13,986 nt of DNA from Defluviitaleaceae bacterium (GCA_009780445.1 WRAA01000024.1:1-13986), one strand, 5' to 3'. Counted from the first letter of the stretch, positions 1 to 7,423 are shown. Program-made: numbers and translations. The notes: a model not told the origin generated them from the letters alone.

Positions 1-67
1 CAATGTCAAGGTTGTTTATTTCGTAAACCGCGGAAAGCGGAGTGCCGTGTTGCTATTTCACGAAATA

Positions 68-96
68 TTGACAAATTCTGCCGAATAGGATAGAAT
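68..96 (+). promoter_or_regulatory. sigma-A promoter for the surface protein/GGDEF operon
   Basis: A perfect -35 hexamer TTGACA (68-73) is followed by a 17-nt spacer and a -10 hexamer TAGAAT (91-96), which matches five of six consensus bases. Transcription should start near 103, leaving a leader of about 43 nt before the ATG at 146. This rules out the in-frame ATG at 95 as a start, because it lies inside the -10 element. Bases 1-67 hold no gene I can support; they are probably the 3' flank of whatever lies upstream. Confidence 0.8.
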
Positions 97-132
97 GGGT
101 GCCGATAAATTGTTTCCGAAACTAACTGCGCC

Positions 133-138
133 AAGGAG
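133..138 (+). promoter_or_regulatory. Shine-Dalgarno AAGGAG that fixes the surface protein start
   Basis: AAGGAG lies 7 nt before the ATG at 146. Together with the promoter at 68-96 it sets the start 17 codons downstream of the longest possible reading frame. Confidence 0.85.
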
Positions 139-145
139 CGTGTTT

Positions 146-2947
146 ATGAACTTCCATATACATATCGGTCGGGCGGCCGCGTTGCTGATTGCCGTCGTGT
201 TTACGATGGCTACGGTATTCCGGCCGAATGTGCAGAGCGTTTTCGGCGCGGAGGGCATTGCCGGCGGGTATGCGCAGAGCGGCGTACAAAGCGGCGCGGA
301 AAGCCCGCCCGGAGAATCCTCCGATACTTCGGTTAATGTTGACGACACGCAGGACGGCATGGGCAACTTCGGCGATACTGGCAACGCGCCGGACGGCGAG
401 AGCGACGGAACAAGCAACGTCGGCAACACGTCGGACGACGGGAACAACGAACCCGGCGACACGCTCGACAACGAACCGGGCTACGCAAACAACACGCCCG
501 ATACAGACGGCGACACGGACGGCGGCACGGATGCCGATGAGGACGGCGAAGAGCTTGTTGTACAGGCCGCGCCCAACGCGCCGGGCACGCCGGGAGTGGT
601 GTCCGCAAGCCTTTTCACGTTCGGCGGCGGCGACACCCGGTTCGTGAGTGTTACGTCTGTGCCGGCCGCGCCTGCGGCCACCATCGACTTTCCGGCCGAA
701 CGGCTTAGGAACCTCGCGCCCAACTCCGCATTTGCGATTAACGGCGCGGCCGTGGTCTCGGACGCTGTCGGCACGGTGGCCATCGCCGATGCCTGGTTCG
801 GGGAGAGCGTCAGCATTCGCGAAAGCGTCGGCGCGAGTTACTCCGAACCGCAGAACTTGGACATTCCCGCGCGCCGCGCCGCGCCCGCCATCGGCTTCAC
901 CAACACAACCGGCGGAGCCGGCAACGGCGAGATCACAGGCGTCAGCACATACATGCAGTCCAGGCAGCTCATCAACAACGAGTGGGCGGCCTGGGCGGCC
1001 ATAGCCGGAACAAGCATCACCAACCTTGCAGCGGGGAACTTCGGGGTGCGCTACGCCGCCACGGATTACGCCTTCGCGTCCCATACCATCGAACTCACAA
1101 TCTCCGAAGGCACATTCACGGCCGTGCCGAACGAACACTTCACCGTAAGCGGGATGAACGCCGCCGGCTGGGCGAACACAGGCGTGGTCATCACCGCCGC
1201 GGTTGGCCACCAGGTGCGGCCGGGCGGCACGGCGTTGTGGCTGCACAGTGCCGAACGCACGTTGGACACCGCCGCCGGCTCTGTGCATGTCTATGTTAGG
1301 AATGTCCTCACAGGTTCGGTATCGCATCCTGTGGAGGTGGCCTACCGCATCGACAGCGTGCCGCCCACGGCGCAGGTGCGGTACCGCGGCGGCGCGTTCA
1401 GAGACTTCTCGGGCAACACCGCGTTCAGCCTGCTCTTCGAACGCGTTGTTGATGTAGACATCCAAGCGGACGGCGGGCTTTCGGGCGTTGCAAGCGTGGA
1501 GTTCTACCGCGCCGCGCAGCATGTCCATGACACATCCGCCATACCCTGGGTCAGCGGGAGCGGCTTCTCCGTCACATCGAACGAAAAGTTCATCCTATAC
1601 ACCCGCATCACCGACGTTGCGGGCAATACGGCGGTGCTGTACGACAGCGGTGCCGTGGTCTATACGCCCGGCACCGTAAGTATCGGCGGCGGCCAAGGCG
1701 GCAACCGTACAATCGCCGTGAATCTGCACGGCAACACCATCGCCGGGCTTCGTATCGGCGGTGCTCCGCTTGTTCTTGGCCGGGACTTCAGCGTGGCCGG
1801 CAGCGTCATCACGATCTACTCCGGCTTCCTGCAAACTCTGGGGAGCGGCAGCCACAGCGTTGAAGTCGCGGTATATCCCCTTGGCGTGAGGAGCGAGTTC
1901 ACCGGCGGCGACGTACCCTTCGGCGAAACAATCGGCTATGTGTCCGTCACTGTTGCGCTGTCCGTCGGAAACAATCCGGCACCGCCTGCCGCGACGCCGC
2001 CCGGCGAATCGCCCTACGACCAACCGCCGCGGGATCGCGATCCGGCATTGCCGCCGAACGTCAGGCCGGCAGAGCCGCCGGCGCAGGAACCTGCGGCAAA
2101 CGTGGAAGCGGACGGCGGGGAAGGTGAGCCGGCCGCCGAACCGGCGCAGGAGGCAAACGAAGCGGAAGAGGAACCCGCCCGGCCGCCCGCGCCCGCCATT
2201 GCCGCTTCAAGCGGGGGCGGAAACGGAAATGAAGATTCCGGCAGTAGCGGCGGAAATGGCGGCATCATGCCCGCGGATAACTTCGAGCCTATCGCCGCCG
2301 CGCTTACGCCGTCCGGCAGCCCGGCAGCTGTTGGCACCGCCGGCGGACAATCGTTTGCAGTGGCTCTGAACGGCATTGAGTACACGCCAAACTCCGACAC
2401 CTACATCGTCGAACAGCGCGGCGAACACTATGTCGTCGTGATCGACGGGAACGGCCGGGTGGTCTCCCGCACGCGCCTTACACAGCAGGAGGTCGAGATA
2501 TTCACGCGCCCCGTGCCGTCCATAACCATCGCCGGCCGCACCCTGCTGCTCTTCGCGCCCTTCGGCGTGGAAACCTGGTCTGTGCTGAACCTGTTGGTCG
2601 GCGGCATCATCAGCGTGCTGTTCGCGATTATCGTCACGCTCTACGCCGTTATCCGCAAGCAACGCGAGGCGCGCAAGGTTAACGCGCTGGTGGGCTTCGT
2701 TTACGACAGCGGCCAACGCAGCGTGGTCTGGCTGGCCGCGATCATCGGCATGGGCATCGCCAGCGGCTTCGTGTTTAACATCTTCCAGAACACCGACAGC
2801 ATCATGGTCGCGCTGGACATGTGGAGCATCGTCCACATCATCATAATCTGTGCGCAGATCATGTGCCTTGCCGTCATGCGCCGGTACGACAAAGCACACG
2901 ACATACGCATCAAGCGTGAGTTCTCTGAACCGGGCAGCGAGGTGTAG
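146..2947 (+). CDS. large secreted/membrane-anchored surface protein with Ig-like and X2-like domains
   Basis: The 933-residue product starts with a signal peptide (hydrophobic core about 9-24, possible cleavage after FGA near 35). A low-complexity Asp/Asn/Gly/Thr-rich acidic stalk follows (about 58-137). A beta-rich region comes next: 175-320 resembles repeats of Gram-positive S-layer or adhesin proteins (pattern N-G-x-I-T-G-V, then G-T-x-I-T-N-L-A-x-G, then V-R-x-A-A-T), 330-505 looks like bacterial Ig domains, and about 508-605 resembles the X2/Ig-like module (LGRDFSVAGSVITI). A Pro/Glu/Ala-rich linker spans 606-710 and a small folded domain about 712-800. Three transmembrane helices (about 811-835, 859-880, 893-911) and a basic cytoplasmic tail end the protein. 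No LPXTG or SLH signal was seen. A GGDEF gene follows after 2 nt, so the two are probably co-transcribed. The likely role is cell-surface adhesion or sensing, by inference; no exact family was recognised. Confidence 0.85.
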   Translation: MNFHIHIGRAAALLIAVVFTMATVFRPNVQSVFGAEGIAGGYAQSGVQSGAESPPGESSDTSVNVDDTQDGMGNFGDTGNAPDGESDGTSNVGNTSDDGNNEPGDTLDNEPGYANNTPDTDGDTDGGTDADEDGEELVVQAAPNAPGTPGVVSASLFTFGGGDTRFVSVTSVPAAPAATIDFPAERLRNLAPNSAFAINGAAVVSDAVGTVAIADAWFGESVSIRESVGASYSEPQNLDIPARRAAPAIGFTNTTGGAGNGEITGVSTYMQSRQLINNEWAAWAAIAGTSITNLAAGNFGVRYAATDYAFASHTIELTISEGTFTAVPNEHFTVSGMNAAGWANTGVVITAAVGHQVRPGGTALWLHSAERTLDTAAGSVHVYVRNVLTGSVSHPVEVAYRIDSVPPTAQVRYRGGAFRDFSGNTAFSLLFERVVDVDIQADGGLSGVASVEFYRAAQHVHDTSAIPWVSGSGFSVTSNEKFILYTRITDVAGNTAVLYDSGAVVYTPGTVSIGGGQGGNRTIAVNLHGNTIAGLRIGGAPLVLGRDFSVAGSVITIYSGFLQTLGSGSHSVEVAVYPLGVRSEFTGGDVPFGETIGYVSVTVALSVGNNPAPPAATPPGESPYDQPPRDRDPALPPNVRPAEPPAQEPAANVEADGGEGEPAAEPAQEANEAEEEPARPPAPAIAASSGGGNGNEDSGSSGGNGGIMPADNFEPIAAALTPSGSPAAVGTAGGQSFAVALNGIEYTPNSDTYIVEQRGEHYVVVIDGNGRVVSRTRLTQQEVEIFTRPVPSITIAGRTLLLFAPFGVETWSVLNLLVGGIISVLFAIIVTLYAVIRKQREARKVNALVGFVYDSGQRSVVWLAAIIGMGIASGFVFNIFQNTDSIMVALDMWSIVHIIIICAQIMCLAVMRRYDKAHDIRIKREFSEPGSEV

Positions 2948-2949
2948 TC

Positions 2950-4062
2950 TTGAAAAATCAGATGATTCTGAGGATGTACGTGATACTGATCCTCACTGTG
3001 TTTGTGGCGACTGCGGGCGTGTTCTTCACGGTGTATACCCTGTCCTACAACGCCATGGTCTACGACATGCGCGAACGCGCAATCGGCATAAAGTACCACA
3101 TTCTCGACAACTTCTACGCGGAGGACTTCGTGGACATCGGCGGCGATTCCCCACAGGCCCACGCAACCACCCAACACGTGCAGAACATTTTCGACGAAGT
3201 GCGCAACCTTAGCAACCTCTCTAGCCTCTACGTCGCGCGGCTGGACGGTTCCGGCGGCATCATAACCACCCTTGGCGCGGACTTCGCACCCACAAGCGAG
3301 ATCGAGGCCGACCTGCGCTTTAGTCTGGAGCAGGGCTTGGTCATCATCGGCGAAGGCATTTACCGCACACCGGGCGGCGGCGTGTTCACCATATTCTGGC
3401 CGTTTTACGACCACTACGGAATGCTTCTGGGTGCCGTCGGCATGGAGTTTAACGCGGACATTATCGCGGACTCTCACACGCAGGCCGCGCTCTACAGCCT
3501 TGTCCTCTCCGCCGCCTTGCTGGCCCTTATCTCCATCGTGGCCTATGTCTCCATGAGCCGCGTCACCGAGTCCACCTACAAGAAGCTGGCCTACACGGAC
3601 ATCCTCACGGGCTTCGAGAACCGCATGGCCTTCGAACACAGGCTGCGCGAATGCGGAGACCTTGCCGAACAAGGCCGCAGTGTCACCATGATCATCTGCG
3701 ACATCAACAACCTCAAGGTCGTTAACGACACCCTGGGCCACGAGGCCGGCGACGCGTACATCAAGAACACCGCCAACCTCATTGCCGAGAACATCGGCCG
3801 CAACATTCCGCTCTACCGTATCGGCGGCGACGAAATCGCCTCCATTCTGATAGACAAGAAAGAGGCCGAGCTGGAGCGCATCATGCAAAAGCTGCAAGAC
3901 GAGCAACGCCCGGCCTTCAAGAAGCATTTGTTCAGCTGCGCCTGCGGACGCGCAAGCTTCGACCCATCCCTTGACGAATCCCTGCGCGGCACATTCAAAC
4001 GCGCCGACGAAGCCATGTACGCCGCGAAGATCCGCCAAAAAGGCCTGGCCAACGTGCGTTAA
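2950..4062 (+). CDS. membrane-bound GGDEF protein (probable diguanylate cyclase, GGDEI variant)
   Basis: The 370-residue product should make c-di-GMP from two GTP. It has a transmembrane helix at about 8-30, an extracytoplasmic single-Cache-like sensor at about 32-175 (ending in Y-R-T-P-G-G-G-V-F and G-A-V-G-M-E-F), a second helix at about 179-201 and a GGDEF domain at about 212-370. The domain has D-x-L-T-G (217-221), CDINNLKVVND with the first metal aspartate at 251, GHEAGD, and the signature IGGDEI (291-296) with Ile in place of the usual Phe. The RxxD inhibition site is absent, since RNIP occupies that stretch. The start is TTG: GAGGTG at 2939-2944 lies 5 nt upstream, overlapping the previous gene's end, which suggests translational coupling. 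An ATG at 2962 is a weaker alternative. Activity is likely but the variant signature leaves some doubt. The gene ends 4 bp from the convergent YlbF-family gene. Confidence 0.88.
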   Translation: MKNQMILRMYVILILTVFVATAGVFFTVYTLSYNAMVYDMRERAIGIKYHILDNFYAEDFVDIGGDSPQAHATTQHVQNIFDEVRNLSNLSSLYVARLDGSGGIITTLGADFAPTSEIEADLRFSLEQGLVIIGEGIYRTPGGGVFTIFWPFYDHYGMLLGAVGMEFNADIIADSHTQAALYSLVLSAALLALISIVAYVSMSRVTESTYKKLAYTDILTGFENRMAFEHRLRECGDLAEQGRSVTMIICDINNLKVVNDTLGHEAGDAYIKNTANLIAENIGRNIPLYRIGGDEIASILIDKKEAELERIMQKLQDEQRPAFKKHLFSCACGRASFDPSLDESLRGTFKRADEAMYAAKIRQKGLANVR

Positions 4063-4066
4063 ATTA

Positions 4067-4378
4067 CTACAGTGATATGCCCTGCTCCAGAGAGGAACTC
4101 ACTTCCTGCAATATGCTCCCTACGACCTCCGAATACTTGTCGTTGGCGCGGAAGTACCGTGCCGCCTCCGGTATCTGCGACAGCTGCTGATACTCGCGCC
4201 CCAGGTTATCCATCTGTGCCTGGGACATCTGGCCGGAAGTCGCCTCCTGCTTGAAGGCACGCATACGCGCCAAGAGATCGGGCTTGCCGCGCAAGGCCTC
4301 AACCGACAGCTTCACCTCTTGGTACGCGAGAGTATTGCCCAAGAACCTAACCATAGCCAGCACCGCTTGTTCCTGCAT
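4067..4378 (-). CDS. YlbF/YmcA family protein (Com_YlbF)
   Basis: A 103-residue, mainly helical and soluble protein. The N-terminal pattern (A-x-x-L-G-x-x-L-A-Y-Q-E, then K-P-D-L-L-A-R-M, F-K-Q-E, Q-M-D-N-L-G-R-E-Y, and P-E-A-A-R-Y-F) fits the YlbF/YmcA family. In Bacillus its members form the YmcA-YlbF-YaaT complex, which affects RNase Y activity, competence, biofilm formation and sporulation. GGAGGT (plus-strand 4388-4393) sits 9 nt before the ATG and supports the start. The gene lies downstream of spoVG on the same strand but is separated by 168 bp containing two palindromes. No convincing promoter of its own is visible, so it could be transcribed by read-through or from a weak promoter in that gap. 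Which family member it is cannot be told from the sequence. Confidence 0.82.
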   Translation of the reverse strand: MQEQAVLAMVRFLGNTLAYQEVKLSVEALRGKPDLLARMRAFKQEATSGQMSQAQMDNLGREYQQLSQIPEAARYFRANDKYSEVVGSILQEVSSSLEQGISL

Positions 4379-4477
4379 AAAAATGCCACCTCCACAAAGT
4401 TTACAGTCTTGCGATAAATTTGCAATGCACTGTATAGTATGGACGTGGCATCTGTTCTGTTCTTCTGAATTGAAGTT

Positions 4478-4507
4478 GGAGCTGTCCGGAAATTTCCGGA
4501 CAGCTCC
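4478..4507. repeat. perfect 30-bp palindrome downstream of spoVG
   Basis: The 15-bp arm GGAGCTGTCCGGAAA is followed at once by its exact reverse complement. Neither side has a run of T, so it is not a standard intrinsic terminator, although in RNA it would form a very stable hairpin. If the adjacent 36-bp element and one copy of its TTA duplication are removed, the palindrome starts directly after the spoVG stop codon. It may therefore be the original 3' processing or termination structure of the glgC-glgD-spoVG transcript. Confidence 0.7.
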
Positions 4508-4510
4508 TTA

Positions 4511-4546
4511 GAGCCTGTTTAGTATCTTTTCACCATAAACAGGCTC
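4511..4546. mobile_element. internally deleted 36-bp MITE-like element (family A)
   Basis: The first 25 bp (4511-4535, GAGCCTGTTTAGTATCTTTT then CACCA) are identical to the left end of the 162-bp element at 7554. They are joined directly to the last 11 bp of the other end (TAAACAGGCTC, 4536-4546). The flanks are TTA at 4508-4510 and TTA at 4547-4549, a 3-bp direct repeat. The right-hand TTA is the spoVG stop codon (TAA on the minus strand). The arms can form an 11-bp stem with a 14-nt loop, so it may also act as an RNA hairpin. Confidence 0.75.
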
Positions 4547-4849
4547 TTATTGAAGCGTGGCCGCGGCTTCGCCGAAAGCTTCGTCCTCGTCTTGCAGGCC
4601 GGCGGCCTCGAATTTTTCCAGAACAGCGTCTTGGAGCCGGCTGCGCATAGCCGAGTTGATAGGGTGGACGATATCGCGGAATTCGCCGTCGCTTGTTTTG
4701 CGGCTCGGCATGGCGATGAACAGCCCCTTGTCGCCCTCTATAACCTTGATGTCGTGTATGACGATCTCGTCATCGAAAGTCACTGAAACTATCGCCTTCA
4801 TCTTGCCGTCCTTGTTGAACCTGCGCACGCGGATATCGGTGATGTTCAT
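4547..4849 (-). CDS. spoVG: SpoVG family regulator
   Basis: The 100-residue protein matches SpoVG in length and along its whole sequence. It opens with MNITDIRVRRF, continues with K-M-K-A-I-V-S-V-T-F-D-D and has the family block MPSRKTSDGEFRDIVHPIN (about 48-66). The family binds nucleic acids. In Bacillus it influences asymmetric septation during sporulation, and in other Firmicutes it is a global regulator, including of capsule and virulence genes. The C-terminus is acidic and Ala-rich, as is usual. AAAGGGGG ends about 7 nt before the ATG. It follows glgD after 36 nt with no terminator between them, so it is probably expressed from the glgC promoter. The stop codon TAA doubles as the target duplication of the adjoining mobile element. 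Many Firmicutes carry spoVG beside glmU instead, so this neighbourhood is unusual. Confidence 0.96.
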   Translation of the reverse strand: MNITDIRVRRFNKDGKMKAIVSVTFDDEIVIHDIKVIEGDKGLFIAMPSRKTSDGEFRDIVHPINSAMRSRLQDAVLEKFEAAGLQDEDEAFGEAAATLQ

Positions 4850-4885
4850 ATAGAAGCCCCCTTTGTATGTTGCGCAATGCTACGA

Positions 4886-5998
4886 TCAGACCGTCGTACC
4901 CTTGGAGATTATGATCGGGTTTTGCGGATCTCCGACGAGCTTCGCGCCGTCGGAGATAGTGACGAACTTGTCGAGAATGACGTTTTCGAGTACGCAGTTG
5001 TTGCCGACGCGTGTGCCTTCCATCAGTACGGAGTCCTTCACGGCGGAACCGTCGCCGACGTAGACGCGCCTAAACAGCACGCTGTGGAATATGTTGCCGC
5101 TGATGATGCTGCCGGCGCCCACCAGGCAGTCCGCCACGTCCGCCTGGGAATTGTACTTGGCGGGAGGCTCGTCCTTAGGTTTGGTTTCGATGTATGGTTG
5201 TTCCTGGGTGAACAGGCGGCGGATGTCCGCGCGAAGGAAGTCCATGTTTACGTCGAAGTAGCTCTTCACGCTCTTGATGGCCTTCCAGTATCCGTCGAAG
5301 CGGAAGCCGTTGATCTTGAGCATCTTGCGGTATCGCACGAAGATGTCCTTCACAAGGTCGTAATTACCTTCGGACACCGTTTCGGAGAGGAGATCCATCA
5401 GCAGGGTGCGCTTGATCACGTAGATGCCCATGGATATCTTGCTGCCCTGCGGCTCGAGAGGTTTTTCCTCCAGATCCAGGACATCGCCGTTCTCGCCGAC
5501 GGTCAGCACGCCGAACTCCCGCAGATCCTGGCCGGGTTCCGCGTCCTTGTACATGATGGTGACGTCGGCTCCGCTCTGCTCGTGGTTCCTTAGCAGTTCT
5601 TTAAAATCGGCCTTGTATACTGCGTCGCCGGATGTTATAATAACGTATTCTTCCCGGCTGCGGCGCAGATAGGTTATGTTCTGGTAGATCGAATCGGCCG
5701 TGCCGCGGAACCAGAAGGAGTTGTCGTCGCTTAGGTAGGGCGAAAAGACGAACAGCCCGCCGTACTTGCTTCCGAAGTTCCACCACTTGGAGCTTGAGAG
5801 ATGGTCTTGCAGGGAGCGGGCGTTGTACTGCGCAAGCACGGCAACCTTGCCGATTCCGGAGTTTGAGAGGTTGCTGAGGGGGAAGTCGAGACACCTGAAG
5901 CAGGATCCTACGGGGATCGCGGAGACGGCCCGTGTCTTTGTAAGCTCTCCGAGGCGGCCGTTGTTACCGCCGGCCAAGATTATGCCAACAGCGTTCAT
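4886..5998 (-). CDS. glgD: GlgD, regulatory-type subunit of ADP-glucose pyrophosphorylase
   Basis: The 370-residue protein is a nucleotidyltransferase fold followed by a left-handed beta-helix with hexapeptide-like repeats (about 295-370). The N-terminus keeps LAGGNNGRLGELTKTRA (8-24), but the substrate-binding block differs from GlgC: AVSAIPVGSCFRCLDF replaces the KPAV..GGKYR..DF pattern. The catalytic-region loop reads TSGDAVYKADF (122-132) and the later motif GYWKAIKS replaces GYWRDVGT. This degeneracy is typical of GlgD, which in Firmicutes assembles with GlgC and raises its activity in making ADP-glucose from glucose-1-phosphate and ATP for glycogen synthesis. It overlaps glgC by 4 nt (ATGA), indicating translational coupling, and spoVG follows in the same transcript. 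The shorter length relative to GlgC is normal for this subunit. Confidence 0.95.
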   Translation of the reverse strand: MNAVGIILAGGNNGRLGELTKTRAVSAIPVGSCFRCLDFPLSNLSNSGIGKVAVLAQYNARSLQDHLSSSKWWNFGSKYGGLFVFSPYLSDDNSFWFRGTADSIYQNITYLRRSREEYVIITSGDAVYKADFKELLRNHEQSGADVTIMYKDAEPGQDLREFGVLTVGENGDVLDLEEKPLEPQGSKISMGIYVIKRTLLMDLLSETVSEGNYDLVKDIFVRYRKMLKINGFRFDGYWKAIKSVKSYFDVNMDFLRADIRRLFTQEQPYIETKPKDEPPAKYNSQADVADCLVGAGSIISGNIFHSVLFRRVYVGDGSAVKDSVLMEGTRVGNNCVLENVILDKFVTISDGAKLVGDPQNPIIISKGTTV

Positions 5999-7278
5999 AT
6001 CGTTGCCTCGCTTTCCAGGTTGATGCTCTTTCCGCTTGGAAGGCAGTTGTCATCGTTATAGTTGTCGTGTACGGTGTTGCCGTATATCTCGCAGTTCTTG
6101 CCGATGTTCACGTGGCTGGGTATCTTGGAGTTGGTGCCGACGACGGTTATGCCGCAGTCGTAAACCCTGGGCTTGGACTCGTTCGGCACATTCTCCCCGG
6201 TGCCCATCTTTACGTGGTCGCCGATGGATACGTGTTCGTCGATAACGCAGCGGTTGATCTCACAGTTCTGGCCGATGAATGTATTCGACATAACTATCGA
6301 ATCGCGGATGATGGTGCCTTCGCCCACATAGACATCCGTGCCAAGCACGGAGTTGATGACCGTGCCGTAGACCTCGCAGCCGTCCGCAAGCAGGGATGTG
6401 CGTGTTTCCGCGCCGGGGCCCGTGTAGATCGGCGGCTGGTTGAAGGAGTCTGTGTAGATCTGCCAGAAGTTCTCGTACATGTTAAACTCCGGCACGGCCT
6501 GTACAAGATCCATATTAGCCGACCAATAGGACTCGATGGTGCCGACATCCCGCCAGTATCCGCAGAAGCGGTAGGCGTAGAGCGAGCGCGACTGCGCGAT
6601 CATCAGCGGGATGATGTGCTTGCCGAAGTCGCTGTCGCGGTGGACACCGCTGTCCTTGATCAGCATTTCGCGCAGGATCTCCCACGTGAAGATGTAGATG
6701 CCCATGGACGCAAGATTGGATTTAGGCTCCGGCGGTTTTTCCTCGAACTCGTAGATCCGGCTGTCGTCGTGGCAGTTCATGATGCCGAAGCGGGATGCCT
6801 CGAGCATGGGTACTTCCAGCACGGCGATGGTTGCGTCGGCCTTTTTGTCCTTGTGGAAGCTTAGCATGTTCGAGTAGTCCATCTTGTAGATGTGGTCTCC
6901 GGACAGAACAACTATGTACTCGGGGTCCACGTTGTCGATATAGTCTATGTTGTGGAACAGGGCGTTGGCCGTGCCCATGTACCACTCGCCGGAGTCGCCT
7001 TTTACGTGCGGCGAAAGCACGGTGACACCGCCGCTTCTGCGGTCCAGATCCCAAGGTATGCCGATGCCGATGTGCTGGTTCAGCAGCAGCGGCTGGTACT
7101 GCGTGAGAACGCCCACGGTGTCGATACCGGAGTTTACGCAGTTGCTTAGCGTAAAGTCAATGATACGGTACTTTCCGCCGAAGGTAACAGCCGGTTTTGC
7201 CTTTGTTGCGGTAAGCACCCCCAAGCGCGAACCCTGACCGCCCGCCAGCAACATGGCGAGAATCTCTTTTTTACGCAT
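5995..7278 (-). CDS. glgC: GlgC, glucose-1-phosphate adenylyltransferase (catalytic subunit)
   Basis: A 427-residue protein of normal GlgC length. It has the N-terminal signature LAGGQGSRLGVLTATKAKPA (11-30), GGKYRIIDF and LSNCVNSG, the catalytic segment LSGDHIYKMDY (125-135), the glucose-1-phosphate site FEEKP (178-182), SMGIYIF (191-197) and GYWRDVGT. The C-terminal part (about 300-427) is a hexapeptide-repeat beta-helix. It catalyses the committed step of bacterial glycogen synthesis, forming ADP-glucose and pyrophosphate in the cytoplasm. AAGGGGG (plus-strand 7286-7292) lies 7 nt before the ATG. It is the first gene of the glgC-glgD-spoVG unit, with an extended -10 promoter about 140 nt upstream. 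The long leader carries a terminator-like structure. No other glg genes (synthase, branching enzyme, phosphorylase) are in the window. Confidence 0.97.
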   Translation of the reverse strand: MRKKEILAMLLAGGQGSRLGVLTATKAKPAVTFGGKYRIIDFTLSNCVNSGIDTVGVLTQYQPLLLNQHIGIGIPWDLDRRSGGVTVLSPHVKGDSGEWYMGTANALFHNIDYIDNVDPEYIVVLSGDHIYKMDYSNMLSFHKDKKADATIAVLEVPMLEASRFGIMNCHDDSRIYEFEEKPPEPKSNLASMGIYIFTWEILREMLIKDSGVHRDSDFGKHIIPLMIAQSRSLYAYRFCGYWRDVGTIESYWSANMDLVQAVPEFNMYENFWQIYTDSFNQPPIYTGPGAETRTSLLADGCEVYGTVINSVLGTDVYVGEGTIIRDSIVMSNTFIGQNCEINRCVIDEHVSIGDHVKMGTGENVPNESKPRVYDCGITVVGTNSKIPSHVNIGKNCEIYGNTVHDNYNDDNCLPSGKSINLESEATI

Positions 7279-7292
7279 GTAAATTCCCCCTT

Positions 7293-7344
7293 AAAAAACA
7301 CGCTTGCAACAAAAATATATGGTAAGTTTCACTAAGTGAGCGTG
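7293..7344 (-). promoter_or_regulatory. terminator-like stem and U6 run in the glgC leader (possible attenuator)
   Basis: On the minus strand CACGCT (7344-7339) can pair with AGCGTG (7304-7299) and is followed at once by six T (7298-7293). The Shine-Dalgarno sequence comes right after. An alternative small hairpin TCACT-A-AGTGA lies at 7329-7339. The stem is only 6 bp with a 34-nt loop, so termination strength is doubtful and no known riboswitch class was recognised. Confidence 0.3.
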
Positions 7345-7423
7345 GTTAGTTACAGAAGTGACAAATCTTGAATAAGTAACGCATATATCCCGAATTGAAG
7401 TTTGTTGAATCCTGCTAATAAAT

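Noticed and set aside
95..145. Upstream ATG at 95 as the start of the surface protein
   Set aside because: It lies inside the -10 hexamer of a consensus promoter and has no ribosome binding site. ATG 146 has AAGGAG 7 nt before it and begins a good signal peptide.
97..145. c-di-GMP riboswitch ahead of the surface protein/GGDEF operon
   Set aside because: The predicted leader is only about 43 nt, too short for either c-di-GMP riboswitch class, and no matching motif was seen.
122..1528. 468-codon open frame on the minus strand
   Set aside because: Shadow of the surface protein gene in GC-rich DNA: Arg/Val/Ala/Gly-rich composition, no ribosome binding site, no recognisable domain.
2701..4038. 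445-codon open frame on the minus strand
   Set aside because: It runs antisense across the end of the surface protein gene and the whole GGDEF gene, whose protein motifs are clear on the plus strand. Its own translation shows no family features.
4398..4425. TTGCAA and TAAACT as a minus-strand promoter for the YlbF-family gene
   Set aside because: The hexamers are weak, and the predicted transcription start would fall within the gene's own ribosome binding site.
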